From NCBI RefSeq assembly GCF_027257875.1, contig NZ_JAPVQY010000004.1, positions 1 through 64,000 on the forward strand: a stretch of DNA of 64,000 nt, in the 5' to 3' direction. Below are positions 1-10,240 of the stretch, piece after piece. Origin of the DNA: Burkholderia sp. IMCC1007. GTDB lineage: Bacteria > Pseudomonadota > Gammaproteobacteria > Burkholderiales > Burkholderiaceae. Numbering within the stretch: position 1 is the stretch's first letter; each line of letters opens with the position of its first letter. The translations under genes and the position numbers were made by a program. The notes beneath the pieces are model-generated. The model ran no database searches and had not been told where the DNA came from. It worked only from the letters and a program-made list of their open reading frames with translations.

Positions 1-1626
<1,626 letters not shown>

Positions 1627-1821
1627 ATGCAGAACAGCAGAACGTCATCGGAACAGCGCGAGGACACGCCGTTGAATCCGGGCGACGAAGGACCGCCCGA
1701 TGCGCCGGGGGTCGGCGAGGATCTGTGTACCGTGTGTCGCGGTACCGGCCTCGTCGAAGGGCAGGCGTGTACGGTGTGTGGCGGAACGGGGAAGGTGCTG
1801 CAGGGAATTGGTGGCGGTTAG
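1627..1821 (+). CDS. Small CxxCxGxG zinc-finger-like protein
   Basis: A 64-aa protein with an acidic, Pro/Gly-rich N-terminal half and two copies of the DnaJ-type CxxCxGxG motif (CTVCRGTG and CTVCGGTG, about residues 33-57), then a short Gly tail. Two such motifs can form one four-cysteine zinc site, as in half of the DnaJ zinc-finger domain. There is no J domain, so it is not a chaperone by itself. The start is well supported: AAAGGAGGT lies 5-6 nt before ATG. It stands alone, with the convergent GntR gene downstream. Function unknown; zinc binding or a redox/adaptor role is inference. Confidence 0.75.
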   Translation: MQNSRTSSEQREDTPLNPGDEGPPDAPGVGEDLCTVCRGTGLVEGQACTVCGGTGKVLQGIGGG

Positions 1822-1947
1822 CGTCGAGTTGGCGCAGGCAATCCGGTCGGCCACACGCCGGGAACCGCGCGCCGCATTCGCCCCTGCGTCAGCGCTGATA
1901 CGCGCTACAGCAGGATTGCCGCCGCGCGGCGCGCGGCGGCAACGATC

Positions 1948-2628
1948 TCAGCGCCCAGCCCGCCGCTCCCGCAAAAACGCATTCAGTTCGCCGCCCGCAT
2001 GCTCGATATGCCGCTTCAGCAGCGATGCGGCCGTACGCGTATCGCCCTTGCGGCACAACGCGACGAGTTCGGCGTGCTCGGATTCGGCGACGTCGCGCGC
2101 CGCTTCGGACAACGATAGTTGCACGCGCGTGTAGCGGTCCGTCTGCTGCAGCAGCGACGCGACGATCGCGGACGTCTTCGGCTGGTCCGCGCGCGACAGC
2201 AGCACATGATGGAGTTCGGTGTTCAGCTCGCCCCAGCGCCCCGACTGGCTCGCGTGCAGCACTGCGCTGTATTCCTCGAGGATCGCGTCGAGCCGCGCGA
2301 AATCGTCGGCGGTCAGCTTCGGAATGGATTTTTTCAGCAGCACGGGCTCCAGCAGCGCGCGCAGCTCGAACAGTTCGGTGATGTCCTCCGGGGACAACTC
2401 CGACACGATCGCGCCCTTGTGGGGCAGGATCTTCACGAGCCCTTCGCTCTCGAGCTGCACCAGCGCTTCGCGCAGCGGGATGCGGCTGATGCCCAGTTCG
2501 GTAGCCAGCGCATCCTGGCGCAGTTGATAGCCGTCGACATACTCGCCCGTCAGGATGCGGCGACGCAGTTCATTCGCTGCGGCTTCGGCGCGCGTGGCGT
2601 AGACAAGAGCTGGGCGTTTCTCGTTCAT
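1948..2628 (-). CDS. GntR family transcriptional regulator, FCD subfamily
   Basis: A 226-aa regulator. The N-terminal winged helix (about residues 12-75) carries the GntR pattern, with ELRRRILTGEY followed by the recognition region around LGISRIPLREAL. The all-helical C-terminal part (about 85-215) fits the FCD ligand domain, which usually binds a small carboxylate through metal-coordinating Asp/His residues. It lies just downstream of the MHS transporter gene on the same strand. A copy of the motif ATTTTNTACAATATT lies about 65 bp upstream of its own start, and further copies precede the transporter and the DapA-like gene, so it probably autoregulates and controls both. The ligand is presumably the transported compound or an intermediate. 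Confidence 0.9.
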   Translation of the reverse strand: MNEKRPALVYATRAEAAANELRRRILTGEYVDGYQLRQDALATELGISRIPLREALVQLESEGLVKILPHKGAIVSELSPEDITELFELRALLEPVLLKKSIPKLTADDFARLDAILEEYSAVLHASQSGRWGELNTELHHVLLSRADQPKTSAIVASLLQQTDRYTRVQLSLSEAARDVAESEHAELVALCRKGDTRTAASLLKRHIEHAGGELNAFLRERRAGR

Positions 2629-2692
2629 GTTGCGGTTCGGACTGGGGATGGCGGTCAGGCAAGTGCCGACGCCGCGGCGACGGATATTGCAT

Positions 2693-2707
2693 ATTTTCTA
2701 CAATATT
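2693..2707. promoter_or_regulatory. Candidate GntR operator, copy 1
   Basis: ATTTTCTACAATATT lies in the leader between the MHS transporter stop and the GntR start. It differs at one position from copy 2 (4286-4300). It sits inside a wider dyad, ATATTG (2684-2689) to CAATAT (2701-2706). A site here would allow autoregulation. Confidence 0.5.
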
Positions 2708-2838
2708 AGCAGAGCGCCCTTGCCGTCGAGCATCGGCGGCAGGATATCCCGGCGCGGTGCCGCGTCTCGATCGCTCCATCAAAAAAGCCACCATCGCTGG
2801 TGGCTTCCATGCATGCACGCCGGCTTCGGCTGCCGGAA

Positions 2839-4218
2839 TTACGCGTTCGTGCGCCGATTGGCCTCGGCATCGACGTCGCGCAGCGACTTGCCGCGCGTTT
2901 CCTTCGCAAGGCCGACGCACACGATCGAGATCGCCGCCGCGGCGACCAGATAAAGCGCGATCGGCGTCGACGAATGATAGCGGTCCAGCAGCGACAACCC
3001 GATCAATGGCGCGAGCGAGCCGGCCATCAGCGGCGCGACCTGATAACACAGCGACAGCGCCGTGTAGCGCACGTTGGTCGGAAACATCTCCGTCATCAGC
3101 GCCGAATACGGCGAGTAGGTCATTGATTCGATGAACAGGCCGAGCACGATCGCGGCCATGATGATCCAGTCGTTGCCGGTGTCCATCATCGGGAACGCGA
3201 CGAAGCCCCAGCCGGCGGTCAGCACGGCGCCCGTCAGGTACACCGGCTTGCGGCCGACCAGGTCCGACATCAGCCCCATCAGCGGGATGAACACGAAGTG
3301 GATCGCGTTGGCCGCGAACATCAGCTTCAGGATCCGCGTCGTGTCGAAACCGACAACGAGCTTCAGGTAGGTCAGCGAGAACGTGACGACCATGTAGTAC
3401 AGGATGTTCTCGGCGAAACGCGCGCCGATGCCGATCAGCACCTGACGCCAGTGATACTTCAGCACGTGAACCACGCCGAGCTGCTTTTCCTGCTTCTTCT
3501 CGCGGCGCGCCTGCGCTTCCTTGAAGATCGGCGCATCGTCGACCTTGCGGCGAATCCAGAAACCGATCAGCACCACCACCGCCGAGAACCAGAACGCCGC
3601 GCGCCAGCCCCATGACAGGAAGTCGGCCTCCGACAGCGAGCTCGACAGCACCAGCAGGATGATGGTGGCAACCAGGTTGCCGGCCGGCACGCCGGCTTGC
3701 GGCCAACTGGCCCAGTAGCCGCGACGGTTGTCCGGGCTGTGTTCGCTGACCAGCAGGATCGCGCCGCCCCACTCGCCGCCGAATGCGAAGCCCTGGATCA
3801 GGCGCAGCGTGACCAGCAGCGCCGGCGCCCAGTAGCCGATCGAATCGAAGGTCGGCAGGCAGCCCATCAGGAAGGTCGTGATGCCGACCACGATCAGGCT
3901 CACCTGCAGCAGATACTTGCGGCCGAACTTGTCGCCGTAGTAACCGAACACCAGCCCGCCGATCGGGCGCGCGGCGAAGCCCACCGCATACAGCGCGAAC
4001 GCGGCGAGCAGGCCGTCGATCGGGTTGCCCGTCTTCTTGAAGAAGTGCGTGCCGAACACCAGTGCCGACGCCGTTCCATACAGGAAGAACTCGTACCACT
4101 CCGCGATCGAGCCGACCATCGACGCCGCGACGACCCGTTTCAATTCCCGCTTCGACGCCGCGTCCTGCACGCCGGTTGTGTTGCGTGGCGAGACTGCCTC
4201 GCCGACCTGACTTGTCAT
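2839..4218 (-). CDS. MFS transporter, metabolite:H+ symporter (MHS) family
   Basis: A 459-aa inner-membrane secondary transporter with twelve predicted hydrophobic segments. MHS features include the N-terminal segment [13 protein letters not shown], the loop motif [12 protein letters not shown] between helices 2 and 3, [15 protein letters not shown] in helix 5, and a second half with DLVGRKPVY. Family members import organic acids, betaines or proline-like compounds with protons. The chosen start has GAGGAG about 8 nt upstream; the frame extends further upstream but without a ribosome site. It lies between the GntR gene and, divergently, the DapA-like gene, and has the shared operator motif upstream. 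This makes it the probable importer for that pathway. Confidence 0.9.
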   Translation of the reverse strand: MTSQVGEAVSPRNTTGVQDAASKRELKRVVAASMVGSIAEWYEFFLYGTASALVFGTHFFKKTGNPIDGLLAAFALYAVGFAARPIGGLVFGYYGDKFGRKYLLQVSLIVVGITTFLMGCLPTFDSIGYWAPALLVTLRLIQGFAFGGEWGGAILLVSEHSPDNRRGYWASWPQAGVPAGNLVATIILLVLSSSLSEADFLSWGWRAAFWFSAVVVLIGFWIRRKVDDAPIFKEAQARREKKQEKQLGVVHVLKYHWRQVLIGIGARFAENILYYMVVTFSLTYLKLVVGFDTTRILKLMFAANAIHFVFIPLMGLMSDLVGRKPVYLTGAVLTAGWGFVAFPMMDTGNDWIIMAAIVLGLFIESMTYSPYSALMTEMFPTNVRYTALSLCYQVAPLMAGSLAPLIGLSLLDRYHSSTPIALYLVAAAAISIVCVGLAKETRGKSLRDVDAEANRRTNA

Positions 4219-4285
4219 CTCCGTATCTCCTCTCGTTATCTTCCATTTCCCTTGACGGGCGGTTCGCGAGTAAGCGCGCCGAAAG

Positions 4286-4300
4286 ATTTTATACAATATT
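4286..4300. promoter_or_regulatory. Candidate GntR operator, copy 2 (MHS transporter promoter)
   Basis: ATTTTATACAATATT lies 68-82 bp upstream of the MHS transporter start. On the minus strand it contains TTGTAT, the same putative -35 element that copy 3 overlaps. Confidence 0.55.
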
Positions 4301-4604
4301 CAATAGACGATGTACGAAATCTCAAAAACGCCTTCGGCAGAAATGCGACACGGCGGGCGGCGGCTTGCGGTCGGGTTGGAAGCCGGCAAGACGGGGCATT
4401 GTTGTCGGAGGAAAACACGGTGAAAACGTCTTCCAGCACGCGCGGGGTTCGGCTCCGGAGGCCGCGGGCGCGACACGGGAGCACCGGAACAGCCATTGAC
4501 CCGCTTCATCGGGATTCCCCCGAGATCCCCGCCGGCGGCCGCTGCGACGCGGGTTTTCCGCCCTTCCGCACGCCCGGAACGATCGCCTTCGTCACGCCCT
4601 TTTT

Positions 4605-4623
4605 ATTTTATATTGTATAAAAT
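4605..4623. promoter_or_regulatory. Candidate GntR operator, copy 3 (perfect 8-3-8 palindrome)
   Basis: ATTTTATA-TTG-TATAAAAT is a perfect inverted repeat. Its right part is the reverse complement of copy 2 with one mismatch. It covers the -35 element of the downstream gene, which suits repression relieved by a ligand. Confidence 0.6.
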
Positions 4624-4641
4624 ATGCGAAGTGGCTAGAAT
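4613..4641 (+). promoter_or_regulatory. Promoter of the DapA-like gene
   Basis: TTGTAT (4613-4618), a 17-bp spacer and TAGAAT (4636-4641) form a sigma-70-like promoter. The -35 element lies inside the palindromic operator. Confidence 0.55.
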
Positions 4642-4806
4642 GACTTCGTCGATGGCTGACTCTCGGGCGAAACCGGAGGCAACGTTTCGGTACCGAGGCA
4701 AACAAGAGGTGGCCACCGCGGTCCCGATCACGCAGACGAGACGGCGGGCGCGTACAGCCCAAGTTGCCAGCAATGGCAGTTGACCCTATCTGAATGAGGA
4801 AACGAG

Positions 4807-5748
4807 ATGAGCGACAACATTTTTACCGGCACCATTCCGGCCCTGATGACTCCGTGCACCGCTGACCGTCAGCCGGATTTCGACGCGCTGGTAAAGAAGG
4901 GCAAGGAGCTGGTGGCACTCGGCATGCGCGCGGTGGTGTACTGCGGCTCGATGGGCGACTGGCCGCTGCTGACCGAAGCGCAGCGCCAGGAAGGCGTCGC
5001 GCGCCTGGTCGAAGCCGGCGTGCCGACCATCGTCGGCACCGGTGCCGTGAACTCGAAGGAAGCCGTGTCGCACGCGGCGCATGCCGCGAAGGTCGGCGCG
5101 CACGGCCTGATGGTGATCCCGCGCGTGCTGTCGCGTGGCGCGTCGCCGGCTGCACAGAAGGCGCACTTCGCCGCGATCCTGAACGCCGCGCCGAACCTGC
5201 CGGCCGTGATCTACAACAGCCCGTACTACGGTTTCGCGACCCGCGCAGACCTGTTCTTCGAACTGCGCCGCGCCCATCCGAACCTGATCGGCTTCAAGGA
5301 ATTCGGCGGCGCCGCCGACATGCGCTACGCAGCGGAAAACATCACGTCGCAGGACGATAGCGTGACGCTGATGGCCGGTGTCGACACGCAAGTGTTCCAC
5401 GGCTTCGTGAACTGCGGCGCAGCAGGCGCGATCACCGGTATCGGCAACGCGCTGCCGCGCGAAGTGCTGCAACTGGTCGATCTGTGCAAGAAGGCCGCGC
5501 AAGGCGATGCAGTGGCGCGTGTGCGTGCGAAGGAACTGGAATCGGCGCTGGCCGTGCTGTCGTCGTTCGACGAAGGCTGCGACCTGGTCCTGTTCTACAA
5601 GCACCTGATGGTGCTGAACGGCGACACGGAATACACGCTGCACTTCAACGAAACGGATGCACTGAGCGACGCGCAACGCAACTACGCGGAAGCGCAGTAC
5701 ACGCTGTTCCGCAACTGGTATGCGAACTGGTCGAAGTCGATCGCGTAA
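4807..5748 (+). CDS. DapA/NAL superfamily lyase, probable 1-pyrroline-4-hydroxy-2-carboxylate deaminase type
   Basis: A 313-aa cytosolic TIM-barrel enzyme of the dihydrodipicolinate synthase / N-acetylneuraminate lyase superfamily. The Schiff-base lysine is Lys164 (IGFKEFGG) and the proton-relay tyrosine is Tyr136 (VIYNSPYYG). The phosphate/carboxylate loop reads YCGSMGDW (45-52) instead of the GTTGE of DapA, so it is not a lysine-pathway enzyme. From memory, the sequence resembles the Pseudomonas enzyme that deaminates 1-pyrroline-4-hydroxy-2-carboxylate to 2-oxoglutarate semialdehyde in hydroxyproline breakdown. That assignment is recognition, not a search result. ATG is preceded by AATGAGGAAACGAG. 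It is controlled by a promoter with an embedded palindrome and followed by a strong terminator, so it is monocistronic. Confidence 0.8.
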   Translation: MSDNIFTGTIPALMTPCTADRQPDFDALVKKGKELVALGMRAVVYCGSMGDWPLLTEAQRQEGVARLVEAGVPTIVGTGAVNSKEAVSHAAHAAKVGAHGLMVIPRVLSRGASPAAQKAHFAAILNAAPNLPAVIYNSPYYGFATRADLFFELRRAHPNLIGFKEFGGAADMRYAAENITSQDDSVTLMAGVDTQVFHGFVNCGAAGAITGIGNALPREVLQLVDLCKKAAQGDAVARVRAKELESALAVLSSFDEGCDLVLFYKHLMVLNGDTEYTLHFNETDALSDAQRNYAEAQYTLFRNWYANWSKSIA

Positions 5749-5799
5749 GCGGTTTGGCGATGTGCGCGATGCGCGGCCGTGAAACGGCTGCGTGACGGG

Positions 5800-5827
5800 A
5801 AAAGCCACGGAGGGATCCGTGGCTTTT
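5800..5827 (+). terminator. Rho-independent terminator after the DapA-like gene
   Basis: A perfect 12-bp stem (AAAAGCCACGGA / TCCGTGGCTTTT) with a 4-nt GGGA loop and a T-tract. The A-tract on the other side allows it to work in both directions. Confidence 0.9.
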
Positions 5828-5940
5828 CTCTTTGGTTGTTCGCGGATTTCCGTGGACGTCGCTTGCCGACCCGAAGCGGACTGTTGCATTCGCGGATAGC
5901 GGTCCTTGGGACGCTCTCGCGCATCTTGTACAGCCGCCAT

Positions 5941-6474
5941 CTAGCCACTTGTAATGCGGAACTGTTCGTGTCTTAACCGCTGGATAAATTGATTCAGCAC
6001 TGCAGATCTGTTTGCCCAGACATCGACAAGGTCTCCCTCCCAAAGAAGAAACGTGGCTCTTAGGGGTATGTATATGTATGCGCTCATGCCGCAACGAAGC
6101 GCTCTGGCGCAACACCCAAACATTTCATCCGCTTCACTGGCCTCAAATAGCAGGCCAAAGCCATCCCACGGTTTTAATTTTCCAGAGCATGTCGACTCCA
6201 TTTCCTCCAATATTGAATTCTCAAGCGCCTCATACCTCGACCAGTCCGTCACCTGGAACAAGCAGGTTCGCAACGGTTCAAGATAACTACGGATGCCATC
6301 GACAATAATGGGGACTGCCTCATCGTTTTTCGGCACAGCGAACTGCAAATACGATGTGTAGTTTGATTCGGATCGTTCGTACGGCGATTCAAAATATTCT
6401 TCGCTTCTCAGCCATGCCGAACAATCGGAAGGGGAAAGCAATTTCATGTCGGTATCCGCGTCTCTGAACTTCAT
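5941..6474 (-). CDS. Hypothetical protein, AT-richer, possibly acquired
   Basis: A 177-aa acidic, probably cytosolic protein with no signal peptide or membrane helix. I recognise no family. Visible features are a Trp/Tyr-rich N-terminal half (SAWLRSEEYFESPYE), a Cys-rich stretch near residues 120-130 (FGCCARALRCG) and LLWEGDLVDVWANR near the C-terminus. Codon use is much less GC3-biased than in neighbours. It follows the gene at 6491-7198 after 16 bp on the same strand, so the two are probably one transcript. Small acidic paired orphans of this kind are often immunity proteins of polymorphic toxins, but no toxin gene is present and this is only a suggestion. The ribosome site is weak, and Met10 is an alternative start. 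Confidence 0.65.
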   Translation of the reverse strand: MKFRDADTDMKLLSPSDCSAWLRSEEYFESPYERSESNYTSYLQFAVPKNDEAVPIIVDGIRSYLEPLRTCLFQVTDWSRYEALENSILEEMESTCSGKLKPWDGFGLLFEASEADEMFGCCARALRCGMSAYIYIPLRATFLLWEGDLVDVWANRSAVLNQFIQRLRHEQFRITSG

Positions 6475-6490
6475 TCCAATTCATCTGGCC

Positions 6491-7198
6491 CTAGAATGAA
6501 CCGCTTGGGGAGTTTGGCTGGCTTGCACCCGCTCGTGCTTTGGCTGCACGAATGTATGCGTCTGTCTGCCACTCCTCATAACCTAGAAGGAAGCCCTCCA
6601 TGCGTTCAAGTGATTCGTTCCAGCCAGTCACTTGGCCCATGTGCCAAAGAAGGATATAGGCATCAATTCGCCACGCTTCATCAGGTCGCGCATACAAAAC
6701 GCGCCGTGTACGGTAGCCTTTTAGAATTTCTGTATCGACGTACTCTCTCTTGAGAAAGCGCCCATCCGCCACATAGCGGTCGAATAGTTGCTCTGGAATC
6801 ACGCTGTCGTCGATCGACAATGGATATTCTTCGCTGAAAGCCGCAAACGGCTTCGTTCCCTCAAGCATCAGCGCAAGCTCCCGGCCTGTGTGGACTTGGT
6901 AAGGAAGGTCATCAACCCAATGACGGGGTCTCAGAATCCCCGAGGCCGATTCTCCAACCGAGAAATCGAAATGCGATGAGAATCTAGCCGCCTCGTGCGC
7001 GTCCAACTCATAGTGACGCTCCGCGTCAAATTCCTCGTCCTCCAACAAAGAGGAAATGACAGACGAATCTGGGACTTCGATCAGAAAGCTCCTTACGGGA
7101 CACGCCGTGGTCCTATCAATGGTTTCGAGGATGAATTTCATGACCTTATCGAAGCCCTCGAAGTTTGATGCTGAAGATTGTCGCCAATCTAGCGCCAT
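6491..7198 (-). CDS. Hypothetical protein, AT-richer, paired with the next gene
   Basis: A 235-aa soluble, strongly acidic protein of no family I recognise. It has no signal peptide and no predicted membrane segment. Short features include an N-terminal amphipathic stretch with FDKVMKFILETIDR, a central EEYPLSIDDSVIPEQLFDRY and an aromatic-rich C-terminal part (WHMGQVTGWNESLERM, GYEEWQTDAYIR), then a low-complexity Ser/Pro tail. Base composition and codon use are unlike the flanking genes, which suggests horizontal transfer. It is upstream of and probably co-transcribed with the gene at 5941-6474. An immunity-type or host-interaction function is speculation. Confidence 0.65.
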   Translation of the reverse strand: MALDWRQSSASNFEGFDKVMKFILETIDRTTACPVRSFLIEVPDSSVISSLLEDEEFDAERHYELDAHEAARFSSHFDFSVGESASGILRPRHWVDDLPYQVHTGRELALMLEGTKPFAAFSEEYPLSIDDSVIPEQLFDRYVADGRFLKREYVDTEILKGYRTRRVLYARPDEAWRIDAYILLWHMGQVTGWNESLERMEGFLLGYEEWQTDAYIRAAKARAGASQPNSPSGSF

Positions 7199-7633
7199 CA
7201 GTCCAACGACCGCTCTTGGCCGAACGCCGCCGTTCCGCCACGGCGTTCCCTCGGAAATCCACGAAGAACTTTTTCCGGAATTGCCAGCGTATCCAGCGGT
7301 GTCAAACGCTATATCCCGCAGCCCGCATCAACGCGCGCGACACGTCGGCGCGCGCACCTTCCGCATCGAATTCAGCGCGCAGTTTCGCATCGGCCCGGCG
7401 GGTACGCCGCGCTGCATGGCTACGATCAATGCACGCGGCGCGAGGACATGCGAAGCCGATGGTCGCCATGCTGGCGCAGTCTTGAAGTGACCGAGAGAGC
7501 GTCGGCCAAGAACCAGACACTGTATCCAACTTACCGCCGGCAGCGAAGATCCGCCGCGGCCCACCCCACCGGCCCGCCATTCCCCGATGCGTCAGTCAGG
7601 TATTTTCAGCGAAAGCCACGCCCGCCCCATCCA
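7199..7633. other. Intergenic, no gene recognised
   Basis: The composition changes from AT-richer back to GC-rich across this stretch. It supplies the promoter for the hypothetical pair on its left. No convincing coding sequence or transposase remnant was seen. Confidence 0.4.
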
Positions 7634-7885
7634 CTACTTCCCCACCGCCGCGCGCGACTCCATCCCGCCGAGCTTCGCGAGCAGCGCATCGCCGAGCCGC
7701 CTGGCGTCGCGCGGCAAACCGGGAATGGCCAGCAACGCCTCGATCCGCCCCCGCCAGTAGCTCGGGCGACTCACGCGCGTCGCGCACGGCAGCATCACGT
7801 CGCCCGCCCCTGTATCGCTTTCCAGCAGCGCGACCATGCGCTGGATGTGCGAGAGCTCCCGCTCCACATAGTCTCTAGTCAGCAT
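7634..7885 (-). CDS. Small conserved-looking hypothetical protein
   Basis: An 83-aa soluble protein beginning MLTRDYVERELSHIQRMVAL, helical and charged, with a C-terminal half rich in Arg/Leu (WRGRIEALLAI, LGDALLAKLGGM). The frame stays open upstream for another 120 codons, but that part is Arg/Cys-rich shadow-like sequence. The start at 7885 is supported by CGAGGAG about 9 nt upstream. No domain is recognised. The divergent neighbour is a LuxR-type regulator 400 bp away. Confidence 0.55.
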   Translation of the reverse strand: MLTRDYVERELSHIQRMVALLESDTGAGDVMLPCATRVSRPSYWRGRIEALLAIPGLPRDARRLGDALLAKLGGMESRAAVGK

Positions 7886-8283
7886 CTGATCAAGCTCCTC
7901 GAAACCCGGCACCCGCCCTGTCGCAATCGGCGCGGCACCGCATGGTCTTTCGTCCGCCCGCTCGCTGTATACGCATTCCGGCGCCGTACGCGCGCCCTGT
8001 GTCAGAACATCGGCGGCAAGCGCGACGACGTCGTTCCATTCGTCGGACCAAAGGCCGCGCAGTCGCGCGACATGCAATCGTCGCGCTCCATCGGTTACCT
8101 TCACACCGCGATATTCCGTTGCCGATCGTAGACATTCGTCCCGTCGCCGGCATCCCCAAAATTGAGGACGCTTGCTAGAATCGATCGCACCGCGTCCGCA
8201 TCGCGTGCCAGCGCGCACGATCCGGCGAACGCGGTGCGACGACACGCGCGACGCGCCGCGCGTGCGGCAACCGGGGAACGGGG
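7886..8283. other. Intergenic region upstream of the LuxR-type regulator
   Basis: No gene is supported. A TAGAAT at 8176-8181 could be the -10 element of the LuxR-type gene, but I see no good -35 at normal spacing. The opposite side carries the leader of the small gene at 7634-7885. Confidence 0.35.
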
Positions 8284-9390
8284 ATGTCCAAGGTACGATC
8301 GGCCGACGAGTCGATCGCGGCGCTCTACACGGCCGCCATCGACCCCGAACAGTGGGATGTCGCGCTCAACGCCCTCACGGCGCTCGCCGATGCGCGGGCC
8401 GCGAACTGCTTCGCGCATGACGCGCGCACCGGCACCTTCCTCGAATACCACTTCACCGGCTACGGCCCGGCCTGGGCCGATGCGTATGCGAGCCACTATC
8501 ACGGCCTCGATCTCGCGCGCGGCGTGCTGATGCGCGAGCCGGCCGGGCGCATGTATCCGATGCATCGCTTCCTGCCGGATCAGGTGATCGAGCACAGCGA
8601 GTATTATCAGGACTTCTACATTCGCGAAGGGTTGCGCTATTCGTGCGGCGGAATGCGGCTCGACGGCAACCGGCGGCTGATTCTCGCCGTGCATCGCCCA
8701 GTCAATCACCGGCCGTACGACGCGCACACGACCCGCGAACTGCAGCGCGTGCTCGATCACCTGCCGAACGTGTTCCGCCTCCGGCAAACGGCCACGCCGC
8801 CAGCGGCGAGCCGCGAGCCGCTGATGGCGGCGGCACTCGACGCGCTGCCGCGCGCGGTGATCGTGGTCGACGACACGCTGCGCGTGCGCTACCTGAATGC
8901 CGCCGCGCTCGCGATGCTGCAGGCGTCGACGGAGCTCCGTACGCAAGCCGATCGGCTCGTGCTGTGGGCGCCGCAAGTCGCGGCGCAACTCGTGCAACGG
9001 GTCAGGGATGCGTGTTCGCCGAGTCCGGTCGTCGAACCGTTGCCGCTCTATGCGCTCGATCGCGAGCAACGTCCGACGCTGGAAATCCATGTCGTGCCGC
9101 TGAAGCCGCAATTGACCGCGCCGCTCGATCGCGACACGCGGCCGCTCGCGATGCTGCTGTTGCGCCGACCGTTCCAGCGCACCGTGCGAGCGCACGCGCA
9201 ACAGCGTCCGTTCTCGCTCACGCGTGCGGAAATGGCCGTCGCGACGGGCATCGCGCGCGGCCAGACGCCGGCCGAATACGCGGCGTGCACCGGCGTGCAG
9301 GTCAGCACCGTGCGCAGCCAGATCAAGGCGATCTTCGGGAAGACGGGAATTCGGCGAATCGCGGATCTGGTCGCGTTGTTCGGCGATTGA
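8284..9390 (+). CDS. LuxR-type helix-turn-helix transcriptional regulator with PAS-like region
   Basis: A 368-aa regulator. The C-terminal 60 residues form a LuxR/GerE-type HTH (SLTRAEMAVATGIARGQTPAEYA, then VSTVRSQIKAIFGKTGIRRIADLV). The segment at about 185-230 (DALPRAVIVVDDTLRVRYLNAAALAML) looks like a PAS fold. The first 170 residues resemble the N-terminal sensory part of Burkholderia orphan LuxR regulators and lack the acyl-homoserine-lactone-binding Trp/Tyr/Asp pattern, so classical quorum sensing is unlikely. GGGGAACGGGG immediately precedes ATG. It is convergent with the TetR gene at 9445 and its targets are not evident. Confidence 0.85.
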   Translation: MSKVRSADESIAALYTAAIDPEQWDVALNALTALADARAANCFAHDARTGTFLEYHFTGYGPAWADAYASHYHGLDLARGVLMREPAGRMYPMHRFLPDQVIEHSEYYQDFYIREGLRYSCGGMRLDGNRRLILAVHRPVNHRPYDAHTTRELQRVLDHLPNVFRLRQTATPPAASREPLMAAALDALPRAVIVVDDTLRVRYLNAAALAMLQASTELRTQADRLVLWAPQVAAQLVQRVRDACSPSPVVEPLPLYALDREQRPTLEIHVVPLKPQLTAPLDRDTRPLAMLLLRRPFQRTVRAHAQQRPFSLTRAEMAVATGIARGQTPAEYAACTGVQVSTVRSQIKAIFGKTGIRRIADLVALFGD

Positions 9391-9444
9391 AACGGTACTC
9401 GCGACAACCCCGCTTCGCGCGTCGTCGCTCGACTGAAACCGCGC

Positions 9445-10188
9445 TCAGCCGCGCCCGCCGCGCGCCTGCTTGCGTGTGGCGGCCGGCAGCTCGCCTCCGC
9501 TCATCCGGTCCAGTTGCCGGACGATCTCCGCGCGCAGTTCGGCCGACATCTCCACGCTGTCGAGCAGCTCCGAGATCCACAGCCCGTCGGCCGCGAGCCG
9601 GCAGATCATCAGCGTCGCCGCGTGCTCGAGCGGCACCGGGTCCGGCCGCGTCCACTCGCGCATCGGCACCGACCAGCGCGCGCGCGTCTCCTGTTCGGTA
9701 ATCATCGAAGCGACGAGCACGCGCAGCACGTCGGTACTCGCCGCCGGCTGCGCGGTGTCGAGCACCGCATGCAGATACGCGCGCGCCGCCGCGCCTTCGC
9801 CATGCGGATCGGCAGCGCGGCGCGTGGCCATCTGCGCCGCGAAGCGCTCGGTCGCCTGCTCGAACAGCGCATCGAGCAAACCCTGCTTGTTCGCGAAGTG
9901 ATATTGCAACGCGCCTTTCGTCACGCCCGCGCGCTCGGCCACGGCGTCCAGCGTCAACGCGGCCACGCCGTGATGGGTCGCGATTTCCGACGCGGCCTCC
10001 AGCAACTGCGCGCGCACCTGTTCGGGCGCTTTTTTTCGCCGAACGCCCACGGGCGCAGCAGCGGAAGCCACTACAGCCGCGGCAGCGGGCGCTTCCAAGG
10101 GCGCGGCGCGCCGCCGCGCGCCGGCCGGTTTGGCCGAGTGGTCGGGCACGGATGCGTCACGCAATGCGGGTTCGGGGCGTTTTTTCAT
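9445..10188 (-). CDS. TetR/AcrR family transcriptional regulator
   Basis: A 247-aa repressor-type protein. A low-complexity Ala/Pro-rich N-terminal extension of about 55 residues precedes the TetR HTH (about 58-105: RAQLLEAASEIATHHG, then LTLDAVAERAGVTKGALQYHF, ANKQGLLDALF). The remaining helical domain is the ligand and dimer domain. The start is ATG at 10188; the extension makes the exact start uncertain. It is divergent from the squalene-hopene cyclase gene across only about 50 bp, which contain an imperfect dyad around ATTCCGGCTGGAT (about 10224-10236). It very likely regulates that cyclase and itself. Confidence 0.88.
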   Translation of the reverse strand: MKKRPEPALRDASVPDHSAKPAGARRRAAPLEAPAAAAVVASAAAPVGVRRKKAPEQVRAQLLEAASEIATHHGVAALTLDAVAERAGVTKGALQYHFANKQGLLDALFEQATERFAAQMATRRAADPHGEGAAARAYLHAVLDTAQPAASTDVLRVLVASMITEQETRARWSVPMREWTRPDPVPLEHAATLMICRLAADGLWISELLDSVEMSAELRAEIVRQLDRMSGGELPAATRKQARGGRG

Positions 10189-10240
10189 GGGGGCGATGTT
10201 AGCACCCGCGGTCTCGATATAAACATTCCGGCTGGATGGT

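Larger units (their letters stand above)
4219..4806. other. Divergent regulatory region between MHS transporter and DapA-like gene
   Basis: About 590 bp without a convincing gene. It holds two copies of the putative GntR operator (4286-4300 and 4605-4623) and a good sigma-70-like promoter for the rightward gene. The rest has no recognisable coding sequence; the leader from 4642 to 4806 is unusually long, about 160 nt. Confidence 0.6.
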
